Shown here: in pieces, positions 42,419 through 50,535 of the stretch
How the letters are laid out: each line of letters opens with the position of its first letter
Position numbering within the stretch: the stretch's first letter is position 1
Origin: Nitrosopumilaceae archaeon
GTDB lineage: Archaea > Thermoproteota > Nitrososphaeria > Nitrososphaerales > Nitrosopumilaceae
DNA: 64,000 bases
NCBI GenBank assembly: GCA_022823825.1
Contig: JAJEHG010000045.1
Span: 23,721 to 87,720, forward strand
Direction of reading: 5' to 3'
The notes under the pieces: model-generated
Seen by the model: only the letters and a program-made list of their open reading frames with translations
Database searches by the model: none
Told to the model about the DNA's origin: nothing
Program-made: the position numbers and the translations under genes

Positions 42419-42594
42419 TGCAGTTGAGCACTCCTCTTCCAATCACGTGCGCAAAGTGCCACAACGGTGCAAAGAAGACATACAACTGCGACCATACGGA
42501 CTATGCCGAATACTGCACAGAGTGCTATACGGAGCTGCACTACTATCTTACGGAGCCCGGGCCGGGGCAAGATGTGCAGGGAGACGAGCAGTGA
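42418..42594 (+). CDS. Small zinc-ribbon-like protein
   Basis: A 58-residue protein with CAKCHNGAKKTYNCDHTDYA, then EYCTECYTELHYYL: two CxxC pairs plus Cys/His between them, typical of a structural zinc site. The tail is acidic. The ATG overlaps the stop of the preceding membrane-protein gene by one base, so it is in that operon. The track ORF starts nine codons earlier, inside the upstream gene. Function unknown; a partner of the membrane protein is a reasonable guess. Confidence 0.65.
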   Translation: MQLSTPLPITCAKCHNGAKKTYNCDHTDYAEYCTECYTELHYYLTEPGPGQDVQGDEQ

Positions 42595-42775
42595 CGGCGC
42601 CAACGCGCTTCGGTGGCGGCGGCGGCAGCAGCAACGGCAACAGGAGCTGACAATGGACGTCTTCTGCCTGCCTCCACGCGAACGCTGCGGCGTACACGCG
42701 TACGCCGGCCGCATGTCTGCAGTCCTGTATCACGCTGCCCTAAATTTACATTACACATGGTGCAACCACTGGTAG

Positions 42776-43567
42776 TTGAAGGCTGTCATACTGGCGGGTG
42801 GAAGGGGCAGGAGGATGAGGCCCGTTACGGACTATGTGCCAAAGCCGCTCGTGCCGGTCTGCAACATACCCATACTGGAGTGGCAGATAAGGCACCTCCT
42901 AAAGTTCGACATACGGGACGTGATCGTCTGCACTGGATACAAGGCCGGGATGATACGTGACAGGATAAGCGCAAAGTCCTACGGCGCTAGGGTGGAGATA
43001 TCCGCAGAGGAGACCCCCCTTGGAACAGGGGGCGCCATAAGGCGCGCCGCGGAACACATAGGACGCGACGACTCCTTTGTGGTGATGAACGGGGATGTCA
43101 TAACGGACATCGACATCGGGGCGCTTACGAAGTTCAGAAACTCAGTCGCCGCCATACCGTTGCGCACAAACTATGGGGTGATGCTGCTAAATGACGGTGG
43201 CTGTGATGACGGTGGCTGTGATGACGGTGGTGGTGGCAATACAGGCAGCACAGGCGCCAGTTATGTTCCCTGCACGATTTCCAGGTTTGATGAAAAGCAA
43301 GACATGCCCGGCCTGTGGATGAACGCCGGCCTGTACCACCTGGGCCGCGAGGTGCTTGCCGAGCTTCCGGAGGTGGGCGACATTGAAAAGACGCTGTTTC
43401 CAAAATATGCCAAATCCGGCAGGCTGAGGGCCGTCGCGTTCGGCGGGTCCGCAGCAGGGGGCGATGCGCCGGTCATGTGGCAGTCGGTGGACTCGTTCAA
43501 GGATCTCGAGGCGTGCGAGTCCATGCTGCGGGAACGCCGCTCTGGTACCGGGACGGGGCCGGAATGA
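42776..43567 (+). CDS. NDP-sugar pyrophosphorylase-type nucleotidyltransferase
   Basis: It transfers a nucleotidyl group onto a sugar-1-phosphate to make an activated sugar for glycans. The N-terminal motif is KAVILAGGRGRRMRPVTDYV followed by PKPLVPVCNIPILEWQIRHL. The Mg-binding MNGDVITDID and the late GLWMNAGLYHLGREVL also fit. The core is complete, but a Gly/Asp/Cys-rich insert encoded by a 15-nt repeat interrupts it near residue 140. There is no left-handed beta-helix acyltransferase domain, so this is the short RmlA/GMP-like form. The TTG start lies about 28 nt after CTAAATTTACAT. Sugar and nucleotide are not predictable. Confidence 0.85.
   Translation: MKAVILAGGRGRRMRPVTDYVPKPLVPVCNIPILEWQIRHLLKFDIRDVIVCTGYKAGMIRDRISAKSYGARVEISAEETPLGTGGAIRRAAEHIGRDDSFVVMNGDVITDIDIGALTKFRNSVAAIPLRTNYGVMLLNDGGCDDGGCDDGGGGNTGSTGASYVPCTISRFDEKQDMPGLWMNAGLYHLGREVLAELPEVGDIEKTLFPKYAKSGRLRAVAFGGSAAGGDAPVMWQSVDSFKDLEACESMLRERRSGTGTGPE
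43193..43237 (+). repeat. 15-nt tandem repeat inside the nucleotidyltransferase gene
   Basis: GACGGTGGCTGTGAT is repeated twice and followed by GACGGTGGTGGTGGC. In frame it encodes DGGCDDGGCDDGGGG. The period is a multiple of three, so changes in copy number keep the frame. It falls in a loop position of the fold. Confidence 0.85.
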
Positions 43568-43651
43568 CGGGCGCCGCGTCTAGGGCCTAGTTCTGACTGG
43601 CTGCATTTCGGCAGCACAGCAGCTCCCTGCAACCCGGCGCGACCGTGTGGC

Positions 43652-43795
43652 TCAGTTGCCTGTCCTGTGGAGCGTGACCATCATGTATGCCACCTCGTCT
43701 ACAAAGGACTCGTCGTTGCTGGCCGCCGCATACCTTGTGGCATCGTCCCAAAAACCGCTCCCCACCCGGGGGTCTCCCATGAGTTGACTGCCCAT
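43652..43795 (-). CDS. Small protein of unknown function
   Basis: A possible 47-residue protein, MGSQLMGDPRVGSGFWDDAT, then YAAASNDESFVDEVAYMMVT. It has a protein-like composition, unlike the shadows around it. A TATA-like TTATCAAT (43816-43824) lies near -25 of the chosen ATG. The track ORF is longer (77 residues, start 43885). The small size makes it uncertain. Confidence 0.45.
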   Translation of the reverse strand: MGSQLMGDPRVGSGFWDDATRYAAASNDESFVDEVAYMMVTLHRTGN

Positions 43796-44008
43796 AACGC
43801 GGACTGGCCGGGTGGATTGATAACATGCCACCTCAACCATATCGAACCTATTGCTCAAATTTTTGAACGCTATGCGCGCCGGCATCCATTTCTGGGCGCC
43901 ATCGGTGGCAAGCCACCTGCATCATTCGGCTCCCGGGCTGGCACGCCTTTCGTGCGTCAGACCCCACCAAGCTTAATAATATTTAATATGGGATCATGTT
44001 GTGTTGTC

Positions 44009-46429
44009 TTGTTGAAAAGCCAGACAAGAACTGATGCCGCACCCCGACCCTCGCGCCGGCTCCCTGTGCGCGGACTGCCCGTCGTGTTTGCGGCGGCTCT
44101 GATCACGGCCGGAATCCTGTTTGCGGCCGCCGCTCAGGCAGCGGACGCCCAGCAGATAGAGACGAGAAAGATCGGCATACTGCTCAACCACAACAGCAAG
44201 ACAATCACCGATCTCGCAACCAAGACGTACGAACTTGCGGTGAGTGACTTTAACAAACGGCTGATGGACGAGAACAGGGGCTGGCAGCTTGAGGCCGAGG
44301 TGGTGGTTGTCCAGGGCCCCGACGGCGCAGTTGCAGAACTCGAAAGGTTCAGCAATGCCGGGATAGCCGCCGTGGCCGGAATCGTGCCTGACAACAGCCT
44401 TGTTGCCGCGGACAACGTCATACACGACAACGACATGGTGGTAGTGGCCTACTTTACAGGCCTCAAAGAGAACGCCAAGCCCGACAACGTCTACCGCGTA
44501 GGCACCAACTACGAGCATCTGTCGGAGGCATTCGTGGAGATAATGAACGAGGACGGCAAGAACGAGGTCATAACACTGTTTCTCAACTCCCCCGTCAGCA
44601 GGGGCATAAACTCTTCAGTATATGATCTGGCGGGCGCCAGGAACGACATGACTGTGCTGGGATCGATAAAGTTCACTCCCGGCGCGATCAGTGATGCCGA
44701 GAAGGACAGCATAAAGAGTGACATGACAAGCCTGCTTGCCGGCGCCCGGGATACGTCGGAGATCGGAATCGTCTTCAGCGGGATCAGCAGCAGCCTGCCG
44801 GTATTCCAGGCGCTGGCCGAACTTGATACGGGGCCGGGCTCGCCCATACGAGATGTGACAATCTACGGCGTCGACTCGTTCCGTCCGACAATCGAGACCG
44901 ACGCGGACACGTTCGAGTTCCTGCAGAGGACGGGCGGCTTTTACGGAATCTCATCTGGCGAGCACGAGAACGAGGAGAGCATACGCATCGACAGCATACT
45001 GGGCCGCAGCATAACCGTCGTCACATACGACTCGTACACTTCGCTGTACATTCTGGGACTGGCCATAGACATGGCCGGCACCGCCACGGATGCGGACGCC
45101 ATAAAGGACAAGATGCACGAGGCCGCGGCCAAATACTCGCCCATAGCCGCGCGGGGCCTCCCCACGGACCTTGACGAGAACGGCGATGTCGTGGAGAGGG
45201 ATCTGCACATATCGTCAATCCAGCACGGCCAGTTCGAGTTTACAAGAAAGTACGACCCCGACTCCATACACCGCATAAACGAGATCATTGACTTCCAGGA
45301 GCCTGAGAGGAGGACTGTCGGCGCGATCGTGTCGGAGACCGGGAGCTTGTCCGAATGGCTCGGCAGGTCGTCAAGCGAGGCCATAAGCCTAGCGGTGGCC
45401 GACTACAACAAGGAGCAGCTTGCAAAGGCCACGATAGACGATCCGGGCTGGAGGATTGAACTGACAAAGCGCGACGACGGAACCGACCCGTCAAAGGCGC
45501 GCGAGCACACGGACAGGTTCAGCAAGACGCGCGGACTGCACCTGATAATCGGGCCCGTGTCCAGCGGGGCCGTCGAAGCAATACGGGACTATTCGAACAT
45601 TCCGATCCTAAGTTACGCATCCGCGTCCCCGCAGCTCAGCATTCCCAATGACAACATATTCCGGATGCCGCCCGACGACACGGGGGCCGTGCAGCAGTAC
45701 GCGAGGATCCTCAGAGAGGACGGGATCAGGAACGCCATTATCATATACCGAGACGACCCGTGGGGCAACGGCCTTGACGCGGCCCTCAAGGACGCGATAG
45801 GCCAAGCCCGGGGCGTGACGCTGCTAGGCAGCATCGATTATCCGACTTCCGAGACGGACTACACCGCCATAACGGATCGCCTGGCAGCTGCGCTCGGCGG
45901 CGTTACTGACCGTGCCAACACGGCCGTCATGCTGTTCGGGTTTGACGAGGTCGTGGACATAACGCAGGCCGCCAGTGAGAACCCTCAGCTCCAGCAGGGC
46001 AAATGGTATGGTTATGGAAACCTTCCGGCACTGCTTGACGACGCGGGCAGGGCCGCGTGGCTTGAAAAGGTCGGATATACAATTGTGTCAGTAGCGCACG
46101 CGCCAAACGACATCAGCAGGCACATAGACTCCGAGGTCGAGGGCGCCAACGTCTATTCGTACTATGCGTACGACGCGGTCATGCTCGCGGCGGATCTCAT
46201 GGACAGAATAGCGGCGCACGCGCACACCCCACTTACCGTGACGCAGCTGGCCGAAGGAATTGAACAGGGCAGGCAGGGACCCAACGCGCTGGGGGTGCCC
46301 CTCGTCTTCAACAACAACGGGGACCTGGACCCGGACTATGTCTATTACAGCATAGAGACCGTGTCCGGCGGAGCGTTCGTTATAGACAGCGTCTCTCCCC
46401 CCTCAAAGCCTGCCCGGGCATGCAGGTAG
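44009..46429 (+). CDS. Secreted protein with two type I periplasmic-binding domains
   Basis: After a signal peptide (LPVVFAAALITAGILFAAAA, then QAADAQ) there are two consecutive Peripla_BP_6/LivJ-like domains. Domain 1 (about 50-430) begins KIGILLNHNSKTITDLATKT. Domain 2 (about 430-790) begins TVGAIVSETGSLSEWLGRSS. Both show the usual order of ligand-domain strands (VVAYFTGLKENAKPDNVYRV; IIIYRDDPWGNGLDAALKD). No membrane anchor or signalling domain follows. Such domains bind amino acids, amides or urea. A tandem fusion without adjacent permeases suggests scavenging or sensing rather than classical import. The start is a TTG about 30 nt after TTAATAATATTTA; the ATG at 43988 is the alternative. 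Confidence 0.78.
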   Translation: MLKSQTRTDAAPRPSRRLPVRGLPVVFAAALITAGILFAAAAQAADAQQIETRKIGILLNHNSKTITDLATKTYELAVSDFNKRLMDENRGWQLEAEVVVVQGPDGAVAELERFSNAGIAAVAGIVPDNSLVAADNVIHDNDMVVVAYFTGLKENAKPDNVYRVGTNYEHLSEAFVEIMNEDGKNEVITLFLNSPVSRGINSSVYDLAGARNDMTVLGSIKFTPGAISDAEKDSIKSDMTSLLAGARDTSEIGIVFSGISSSLPVFQALAELDTGPGSPIRDVTIYGVDSFRPTIETDADTFEFLQRTGGFYGISSGEHENEESIRIDSILGRSITVVTYDSYTSLYILGLAIDMAGTATDADAIKDKMHEAAAKYSPIAARGLPTDLDENGDVVERDLHISSIQHGQFEFTRKYDPDSIHRINEIIDFQEPERRTVGAIVSETGSLSEWLGRSSSEAISLAVADYNKEQLAKATIDDPGWRIELTKRDDGTDPSKAREHTDRFSKTRGLHLIIGPVSSGAVEAIRDYSNIPILSYASASPQLSIPNDNIFRMPPDDTGAVQQYARILREDGIRNAIIIYRDDPWGNGLDAALKDAIGQARGVTLLGSIDYPTSETDYTAITDRLAAALGGVTDRANTAVMLFGFDEVVDITQAASENPQLQQGKWYGYGNLPALLDDAGRAAWLEKVGYTIVSVAHAPNDISRHIDSEVEGANVYSYYAYDAVMLAADLMDRIAAHAHTPLTVTQLAEGIEQGRQGPNALGVPLVFNNNGDLDPDYVYYSIETVSGGAFVIDSVSPPSKPARACR

Positions 46430-46586
46430 TTTTGCACAGCCGTCTCCGCCACCTCTGCTCCGCAGACCGGCGTCAGGGGCGCATCGGTAGCGCGCGGAGT
46501 GCCGCAGCCTCGTACATCAAAGCACCTCTTGAGGCATGGCCGTCGTATCACATGCTAAATATTACAAGGTGGACGGATGCCATGGC

Positions 46587-47630
46587 ATGAGACTGTCGTG
46601 CAGCCTCGGCTCGCTGCTGTCCATAAATGAGATCCTGTCGTGCGCCAAGGTTCTGTCGGAGGCCGACGTTGACGCAATCTGGGTGCCGGAGACATGGGGC
46701 ATGGAGTCGTTTGCGATGCTGGGAGCGGTGTCCGCAGTCGCGCCGTCGCCGCGCATAGGCTCGTCCATAGTCAACGTGTATTCGCGCAGTCCCGCCGCAA
46801 TCGCAATGGGGGCCACCACCGTCGACACCCTCTCCGGCGGCAGGCTTCTGCTTGGAATGGGAGCAAGCAGCCCCGCCATCGTGGAAGGACTGCACGGCGT
46901 GCGGTACGGAAAGCCGCTCACGCGCGTGCGCGAGACTGTCGAGATAGTGCGGCTTGCCACATCCGGCAGGCGGGTCGACTATAAGGGCGAGCTGTTCTCG
47001 CTGAGGGGGTTCAGGCTCCTTACAAGGCCCGTGCAGGACAGCATCCCGATATACCTGGCCGCCGTCAACAGTGGAATGGTCCGGCTAGCATGGGACGTTG
47101 GAGACGGTGTGATCTTCTATCTGAGGCCTGTAGACGAGATGGGGCGCACGATACGCGCAATGAGCAAAGAGTCCGGCAGGCGCATCGACGTTGCGTGCCA
47201 GCTGATAACCTGCGTGTCCGACGACAAGGAGGAGGACGCAGTGGAGAGGGCGAGGCGCACGATCGCGTTCTATGTGGCAGTCGGCGACGTTTACAGGAAT
47301 TTTCTGTCTGCCAACGGGTTTGCAGACGAGGCTGCGTCGATATACGGCGAGTACCGCAGCGGCGGGCTTGCAGGCGTGCACCGGTACGTGTCTGACGATA
47401 TGCTCGACGCGCTTGCCGTATGCGGCACCCCCAAATCCTGCAAAAAGCGGCTTGGCGCGTTCCGGGACGCGGGGCTGGATCTGCCCATACTGCAGTTTAA
47501 CCCGGTCGGGGACGTGGCGGAGTCGTTTGCCCTGTTTGCAGAGACGTTCTTTGACTATGACGGTGCGGGCCCTGCAAGGGGCGGCGGCGGTAGCCGCGGT
47601 GGTGGCGATGATGGCGGCGAGATGCCATGA
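46587..47630 (+). CDS. Luciferase-like (Mer-type) flavin/F420-dependent oxidoreductase
   Basis: A 347-residue LLM-class TIM-barrel protein, close in style to F420-dependent methylenetetrahydromethanopterin reductase: AKVLSEADVDAIWVPETWGM, GAVSAVAPSPRIGSSIVNVY, TVDTLSGGRLLLGMGASSPA and RPVQDSIPIYLAAVNSGMVR. The substrate cannot be fixed from motifs. The Gly-rich C-terminal tail (ARGGGGSRGGGDDGGEMP) looks like a simple-sequence extension. The ATG is about 29 nt after GCTAAATATTAC. The stop overlaps the thiolase start (ATGA), making this the first gene of a three-gene operon. Confidence 0.82.
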   Translation: MRLSCSLGSLLSINEILSCAKVLSEADVDAIWVPETWGMESFAMLGAVSAVAPSPRIGSSIVNVYSRSPAAIAMGATTVDTLSGGRLLLGMGASSPAIVEGLHGVRYGKPLTRVRETVEIVRLATSGRRVDYKGELFSLRGFRLLTRPVQDSIPIYLAAVNSGMVRLAWDVGDGVIFYLRPVDEMGRTIRAMSKESGRRIDVACQLITCVSDDKEEDAVERARRTIAFYVAVGDVYRNFLSANGFADEAASIYGEYRSGGLAGVHRYVSDDMLDALAVCGTPKSCKKRLGAFRDAGLDLPILQFNPVGDVAESFALFAETFFDYDGAGPARGGGGSRGGGDDGGEMP

Positions 47631-48886
47631 GGCGCGCATGCATAGTGGGCTGCGGCACGACAAGGTTCACAACTGATACCTCAGAGGCCCTAGAGTCGGT
47701 GCTGCTGCGCTCCGTAAAAAACCTGTTTGACTCGACTCCAGAGTGCGACAGGCGCGACGTGGAGGCGATGATCGTCTCAAACGCGTCGGGCGGATACGCA
47801 GGACCGGGATCAGCAGGCCATGGCAGTCATGGCGGCGGCAACCGCGGTGGCCGCGGCCGCCCCGGAAGCGCCGGAAACTTATCTGCCCGCGACCCCCATG
47901 CGCCCCGGCGGGGATCCGGATACATGGCGCCCATACTCGCAGAACTGGCCGGCATGAGCCCCCGCGCGGCCCATACGGTGGAGAGCCTGTGCAGTTCGGG
48001 GACGAACGCCATCGTGTCCGGATACGCGCACGTCGCGTCCGGGCTTGCCGACGTGGTGCTGGTAAGCGGGGCAGAGATACGCGACACGCCGGGGCGCATA
48101 CTGTGGTGGGACGACTCGAGGGGGGAGTTCAAGCACCCCGTATACTGGGCGTCCCTGCTCACGAGCGGCTACAAGAGGGCGTTTGGGGTCTCCGACGACG
48201 ACTTGGCCGTGATACCTGCGCGCGCATACGCGAATGCGCGCTCAAACCCGGACGCGTTGAGGCCGGAGGCGACCCCGACGGCGGAGGACGTGGCAGGCTC
48301 GAGGCGCCTGACCGGGGATCTCAGGCTGCTTGACTGCTCCCGGCCCTGCACCGGGGGGGCGTCGATTCTGATTGCGTCCGAAGACGTAGCCGGCAGGTAC
48401 ACGGACGATCCCGTGTGGATAGCCGGCGTAGGACAGAGCGTCACGTCGGCCGGGTTTGCCAAGCATCAGAACCTCTCGCGCATCGAGTCTGCCCGGATGG
48501 CGTGCCGCGACGCCCTGCGGATGGCCGGAAGCCGGAACGGTAGCGCCCCAATGTCCATATCCGACGTAGACGTTGCGGAGATACACGACGCGTTCTCGGT
48601 GTGTGAGCCGATGATACTCGAGGCGCTAGGCATGGCGGAGCCCGGCGGGGGCGCCGCGGCCAGCCGGGATCTGCATGAGACTGCAAGCCGCCGGATAAAC
48701 CCTCGCGGCGGACTGATCGGCTCGGGGCATCCGCTGGGGGCGACGGGACTTGCGCAGGCGGCCGAGGTTGCTCGGCAGTTGTGGCGCGAGGCCCGCGGCA
48801 GGCAGGCAGACAATCCCGAGGTAGGACTGGTCCACAACATGGCGGCCGCCGGCACCTCGTCTACCGCACTGGTGATGGTCCGATGA
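47627..48886 (+). CDS. Thiolase (SCP-x/archaeal acetyl-CoA acetyltransferase type)
   Basis: It condenses or cleaves acyl-CoAs. The nucleophilic Cys lies in VESLCSSGTNAIVSGYAHVA. The C-terminal His is in INPRGGLIGSGHPLGATGLA. EIHDAFSVCEPMILEAL and HNMAAAGTSSTALVM close the fold. The short architecture and the following DUF35 partner match archaeal thiolases that act with HMG-CoA synthase or in acetoacetyl-CoA metabolism. A Gly/Arg/His-rich insert (GHGSHGGGNRGGRGRPGSAG) near residue 65 is not expected in the family. The start and stop each overlap neighbours by 4 bp. A role in the hydroxypropionate/hydroxybutyrate cycle or the mevalonate route is inference. Confidence 0.88.
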   Translation: MRRACIVGCGTTRFTTDTSEALESVLLRSVKNLFDSTPECDRRDVEAMIVSNASGGYAGPGSAGHGSHGGGNRGGRGRPGSAGNLSARDPHAPRRGSGYMAPILAELAGMSPRAAHTVESLCSSGTNAIVSGYAHVASGLADVVLVSGAEIRDTPGRILWWDDSRGEFKHPVYWASLLTSGYKRAFGVSDDDLAVIPARAYANARSNPDALRPEATPTAEDVAGSRRLTGDLRLLDCSRPCTGGASILIASEDVAGRYTDDPVWIAGVGQSVTSAGFAKHQNLSRIESARMACRDALRMAGSRNGSAPMSISDVDVAEIHDAFSVCEPMILEALGMAEPGGGAAASRDLHETASRRINPRGGLIGSGHPLGATGLAQAAEVARQLWREARGRQADNPEVGLVHNMAAAGTSSTALVMVR

Positions 48887-49329
48887 GCCCGGTACTCTCG
48901 GAGTTTGAGCGTGCCATTGGGCGCGGGCTGTTCAGGGTGCCCGAATGCACGGAATGCGGCGCGGCCGTATGGCCCCCTTCAGAGTTCTGCAGCGCCTGCC
49001 TTGGCGGGGTCCGGCTGGGACTCGGATATGGTGGTGGCGGTGTCAGCGGCGACGGCGACAAGAGGCTTCAGGGCCGCATAGTAGAGTGCAGCATGGAGAT
49101 GCCCGCCGGGCGGCCTGCCGCCGGCAGCGTCCGGAGCTCGTTCTTCTGCTTGGTTGCATTCGAGTGCGGCATACGGCTGATTGCACGGCTCGCCGCGCCC
49201 GTGCCGCCGGCGCCCGGCGACGTGGTGGTGCTGAGCTCCTGCGGCATGAGCCCGGATGGCGCGGGCTACGTATTTGAGGTCTCCACGCCGGATGCCCCCG
49301 AAGACCCCGCAAACCCGGCGAATATGTAG
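48883..49329 (+). CDS. DUF35 OB-fold/zinc-ribbon acyl-CoA-associated protein
   Basis: A 148-residue protein with the rubredoxin-like zinc ribbon CTECGAAVWPPSEFCSACLG and a following OB-fold (FFCLVAFECGIRLIARLAAP, GDVVVLSSCGMSPDG). DUF35 proteins sit beside thiolases and hold acyl-CoA during channelling. A Gly-rich insert (GYGGGGVSGDGDKR) follows the ribbon. The start overlaps the thiolase stop (ATGA). The 3' end overlaps the convergent methyltransferase gene by 64 bp. Confidence 0.85.
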   Translation: MSPVLSEFERAIGRGLFRVPECTECGAAVWPPSEFCSACLGGVRLGLGYGGGGVSGDGDKRLQGRIVECSMEMPAGRPAAGSVRSSFFCLVAFECGIRLIARLAAPVPPAPGDVVVLSSCGMSPDGAGYVFEVSTPDAPEDPANPANM

Positions 49330-50114
49330 GGCGTCTCCTTATCCTGGTCAAACGTCCAGACAGTCGGAAGGCTTATCACGCGCCTTGCCGACAGCCCGTA
49401 CTTTGCCATTACGGGCTCCCACCCGCCTAGGCCGCCCGCGCCACCTCTCCTCCCCCTCCTTGCTGCAGGGCCGCTACTGTCCCCCTCGCCTGCAAGTATC
49501 ACAACGGCCTCCGACATGATTGAGCCGCCGCAGTTTTTGATCTTTTCAAGCAGTCCCTCTGCCAGCATCTCCCCGCCCATCTGCGGCAGTCCCCCCACGG
49601 CAAACGCTGGCCTTGAGATATCCATGCCGCCGTAGTCCGCCGTAAGCGCGTCCATGCATACGGGGCCGAAATTCGTCCCTGTCGAGGCTTCCACCTCCTT
49701 TTGAAGCCCGACAAGCGAGTCGTCTATCTCTATGCTATGCGCCCTCATTCCAAGCAGGGCGGCGCAAAACGCGATGCGCCCGTCGCCGGACCCGATGTCG
49801 ACAAGCTCGGTGCAGCCAAACCCCCGGGCGGCCGCGGCCAGGACGTACGCAGAGGCCAGCCACGTGGGGTAAAACGGCTGGCAGCTTGTCCCGTGCTTTA
49901 TGCTGCCAAGCCAGTACTCGTTTATGTCTCCCTCGTATATGGTGCACTCCGCACCCGCAATATCCTGCCGGAACGAGCCGTGGTATATGGGATTGGACGC
50001 GGCAAACCCGTGGAGGGCCCTCAGATGGGACTCTTCTATTGGGAACGTCTCTTTTGACGGCCTTACGGGAAGTGCCTCCTGCACGTGCGCCCCTCCGGAG
50101 TAGCTCTTGGACAT
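49266..50114 (-). CDS. SAM-dependent methyltransferase-like protein
   Basis: A protein of about 282 residues. Motif I is CTELVDIGSGDGRIAFCAAL, and the acidic end of strand 2 is RAHSIEIDDSLVGLQKEVEA. Upstream, the region EGDINEYWLGSIKHGTSCQP and YPTWLASAYVLAAAARGFGC may form the substrate lid. The C-terminal part has a Gly/Arg-rich insert (PAARRGRRGGAGGLGGW). The start is uncertain: ATG 50114 (MSKSYSGGAH) versus the track start 50159, with GGTATAATCG (about 50145-50154) as a likely TATA element. The last 64 bp are antisense to the DUF35 gene. Confidence 0.72.
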   Translation of the reverse strand: MSKSYSGGAHVQEALPVRPSKETFPIEESHLRALHGFAASNPIYHGSFRQDIAGAECTIYEGDINEYWLGSIKHGTSCQPFYPTWLASAYVLAAAARGFGCTELVDIGSGDGRIAFCAALLGMRAHSIEIDDSLVGLQKEVEASTGTNFGPVCMDALTADYGGMDISRPAFAVGGLPQMGGEMLAEGLLEKIKNCGGSIMSEAVVILAGEGDSSGPAARRGRRGGAGGLGGWEPVMAKYGLSARRVISLPTVWTFDQDKETPYIFAGFAGSSGASGVETSNT

Positions 50115-50322
50115 CTCCCTCTTTACGCGTGTGATGCCGTCTGCGATTATACCGTACACTGCAGATGGGTAAGGAATGGCGCTGATAAACGCATTGTGTG
50201 GGTGTCCTGTCGTAAGTTCGTGAGCCGCCTAGGGACTACTGACAGCTTGCGAACTCGCAGCAGAATCGATCGCAGGCATAGTTAAATTCGCGTCACGCAG
50301 TATACTGTTACTGGCGTGCGGG

Positions 50323-50523
50323 ATGTTCACAAACCACGGTCACATGACGGGGAACGGCTTTTCGGATACCACAACTGGGCGCAGTTACGCCATTCGGGGC
50401 AAGATCGTCTTGGACCCGGCAGGCATGATAGGGGATGATACCGTTGTTTTTACAGTGCATGATTTGGACGGCGCCCAAGCCACTATCCGGCGTTGGTCGA
50501 CCAACTATGCGGGCCAAGTTTGA
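50323..50523 (+). CDS. Small protein upstream of leuA-like gene
   Basis: A 66-residue frame, MFTNHGHMTGNGFSDTTTGR, then SYAIRGKIVLDPAGMIGDDT and VVFTVHDLDGAQATIRRW. The composition is protein-like and suggests a small beta-barrel. Two TATA-like words lie upstream (GTTAAATTC at 50281 and AGTATACTG near 50299). It ends 12 bases before the leuA-like ATG, so it may be a leader gene of the same message. Family not recognised. Confidence 0.5.
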   Translation: MFTNHGHMTGNGFSDTTTGRSYAIRGKIVLDPAGMIGDDTVVFTVHDLDGAQATIRRWSTNYAGQV

Positions 50524-50535
50524 CGTGGTGGAAGC

